A stretch of 64,000 nt of DNA from Labilibaculum manganireducens (GTDB lineage: Bacteria; Bacteroidota; Bacteroidia; Bacteroidales; Marinifilaceae). This document shows, one piece after another, positions 63,402 through 64,000 of the stretch. The stretch spans positions 1 through 64,000 of the forward strand of contig NZ_MVDE01000026.1 of NCBI RefSeq assembly GCF_002843385.1. The letters are read 5' to 3'. The stretch's first letter is position 1. Each line of letters starts with the position of its first letter. The notes beneath the pieces are model-generated. The model was not told the origin of the DNA and did no database searches. It saw only the letters and a program-made list of their open reading frames with translations. The position numbers and the translations under genes were made by a program.

Positions 63402-63625
63402 TTATTCCTGATTTTCCATTACGCCTTTTTCAGGTATTCCTGAATTTTGCTTCTTGGTAAATTGTCTCTTTTTCCAATGTTTCTTAAGGCTGCCTGTCAT
63501 TTGATGCGCTTGGCTTGGAAACATCATATCTACACTTCTGTGCGGTCTTTGATTGTTGTATTTGTTAATAGCTGTTTTTACTGCCTCTAAAGCAGTGTGA
63601 TAATCTGTCTTCTCCTGAAATAGCT
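63402..63625 (-). pseudogene. IS3/IS150-type transposase C-terminal remnant
   Basis: One minus-strand frame reads LFQEKTDYHTALEAVKTAIN, YNNQRPHRSVDMMFPSQAHQ and GSLKKHWKKRQFTKK, the end of the integrase (rve) core of an IS3-family OrfB, then a stop at 63402-63404. The DDE acidic residues and the upstream OrfA are missing. It is a fossil, not an active element. Confidence 0.75.
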
Positions 63626-63725
63626 ATAATTTAGGCAGTTGATTATTCCTCTTTAGAACTTGTTACTTCTTCCTTTTTTTCTCCTTTTTCCTTGGGACTT
63701 GATCCTTTTCCCTTGAAACTTGTCC

Positions 63726-64000
63726 TTATTCCTTCCTCAGCACCAAATCCGAAGCCTGCAGAATCTTTAATTTTAAATTCTCAGGATAATCAGTATGTTC
63801 AGCCAAAAACCGACGGGTAATATCTCCTGCTTCTTTTGATTGAAGTCCACTATAACTGGCACTTAACCAATTGGCAGGAAAGAAAATATCTCCGGTAACC
63901 TGAATCTCTTCCAGTAATTCCAAAGCCTGAGGCAAGTAGGTTAATGCTTCCTTTTCCCGCAACGGATGATTCAGATAGCTTAAACCATCTAAAACCCAGC
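63726..64000 (-). CDS. C-terminus of a probable M1 family aminopeptidase (partial)
   Basis: The frame is open from the right edge and ends at 63726; the start is outside the window. It reads WVLDGLSYLNHP, then LPQALELLEEIQVTGDIFFPANWL and FLAEHTDYPENLKLKILQASDLVLR. The GDIFFPxxWL block and the closing KILQAxDxLxR are as I recall from the C-terminal helical domain of Bacteroidota M1 zinc aminopeptidases. The catalytic HEXXH region is not visible, so the call rests on the tail alone. Three degenerate ACTTG/CCTTTTTCC units run through 63655-63720 just after the stop. Confidence 0.5.
   Translation of the reverse strand, partial: WVLDGLSYLNHPLREKEALTYLPQALELLEEIQVTGDIFFPANWLSASYSGLQSKEAGDITRRFLAEHTDYPENLKLKILQASDLVLRKE

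Overview
The window is AT-rich DNA from a Bacteroidota genome, most likely a marine member of Bacteroidia such as the Marinilabiliales. The phylum assignment rests on the SusC/SusD pair with SusE-type lipoproteins, a type IX secretion (T9SS) C-terminal sorting domain, a Bacteroidota-type type VI secretion system (T6SS) tube protein (TssD/Hcp), LytS/LytTR regulation, and several promoters of the Bacteroidota form (TTTG, about 20 bases, then TAnnTTTG). Genus-level placement is a guess. No rRNA, tRNA or CRISPR array was found.

Layout. (1) 1-126: the 3' end of a group II intron (domains V and VI). (2) 0.3-11 kb: housekeeping genes. These are citrate synthase, an ABC-F ATPase, glutathione peroxidase, a C69 dipeptidase, a CvfB-like S1 protein, and an unusual protein made of two tandem carboxyltransferase domains. 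They are followed by a hairpin repeat array, the tail of a broken histidine kinase, an intact GAF/PAS sensor kinase and a secreted protein with three EF-hand-like loops. (3) 15.6-40.5 kb: a large alpha-glucan (starch/maltodextrin) utilisation locus. Leftward run susC, susD, two SusE/F-type lipoproteins and a T9SS-exported GH13. Rightward run a LacI regulator, a maltose-type transporter, beta-phosphoglucomutase, a GH65 maltose phosphorylase, a periplasmic GH13, a GH31 and two GH13 lipoproteins. Glucan would be cut outside the cell, imported by SusCD, trimmed in the periplasm, carried in by the MFS transporter, phosphorolysed by GH65 and sent to glucose 6-phosphate by the mutase. A CAAACGTTTG palindrome upstream of susC and a near copy upstream of the transporter are candidate sites for the LacI regulator.

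(4) 40.5-48.7 kb: an accessory island with no T6SS machinery genes. It starts with an intact tssD that carries a C-terminal extension, then a GH19-like peptidoglycan hydrolase and a lipoprotein that is probably its immunity protein. A second tssD follows, truncated at its 5' end but with a nearly identical core and a different tail. Next come an unknown putative effector, a secreted beta-propeller protein, a lipoprotein, a small membrane protein and a broken copy of the lipoprotein's 3' end. Similar terminator-bearing sequences of about 57 bases bracket the island. I read it as a stack of tube-linked effector/immunity cassettes that grow by recombination in the conserved tssD core. This is the best candidate here for a poorly described system.

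(5) 48.7-64 kb: mixed genes and repeat-rich spacers. They include a 41-base repeat array, a LytS/LytTR pair, a paralogue of the periplasmic GH13, a slipin, a VOC protein with a signal peptide, a truncated and a full GNAT gene, a Crp/Fnr regulator, IMP dehydrogenase, an ErcA-like iron alcohol dehydrogenase one base from a PAS histidine kinase, a DMT transporter, a beta-barrel tail, a 21-base repeat array beside an IS3-type transposase remnant, and the C-terminus of a probable M1 aminopeptidase running off the right edge.
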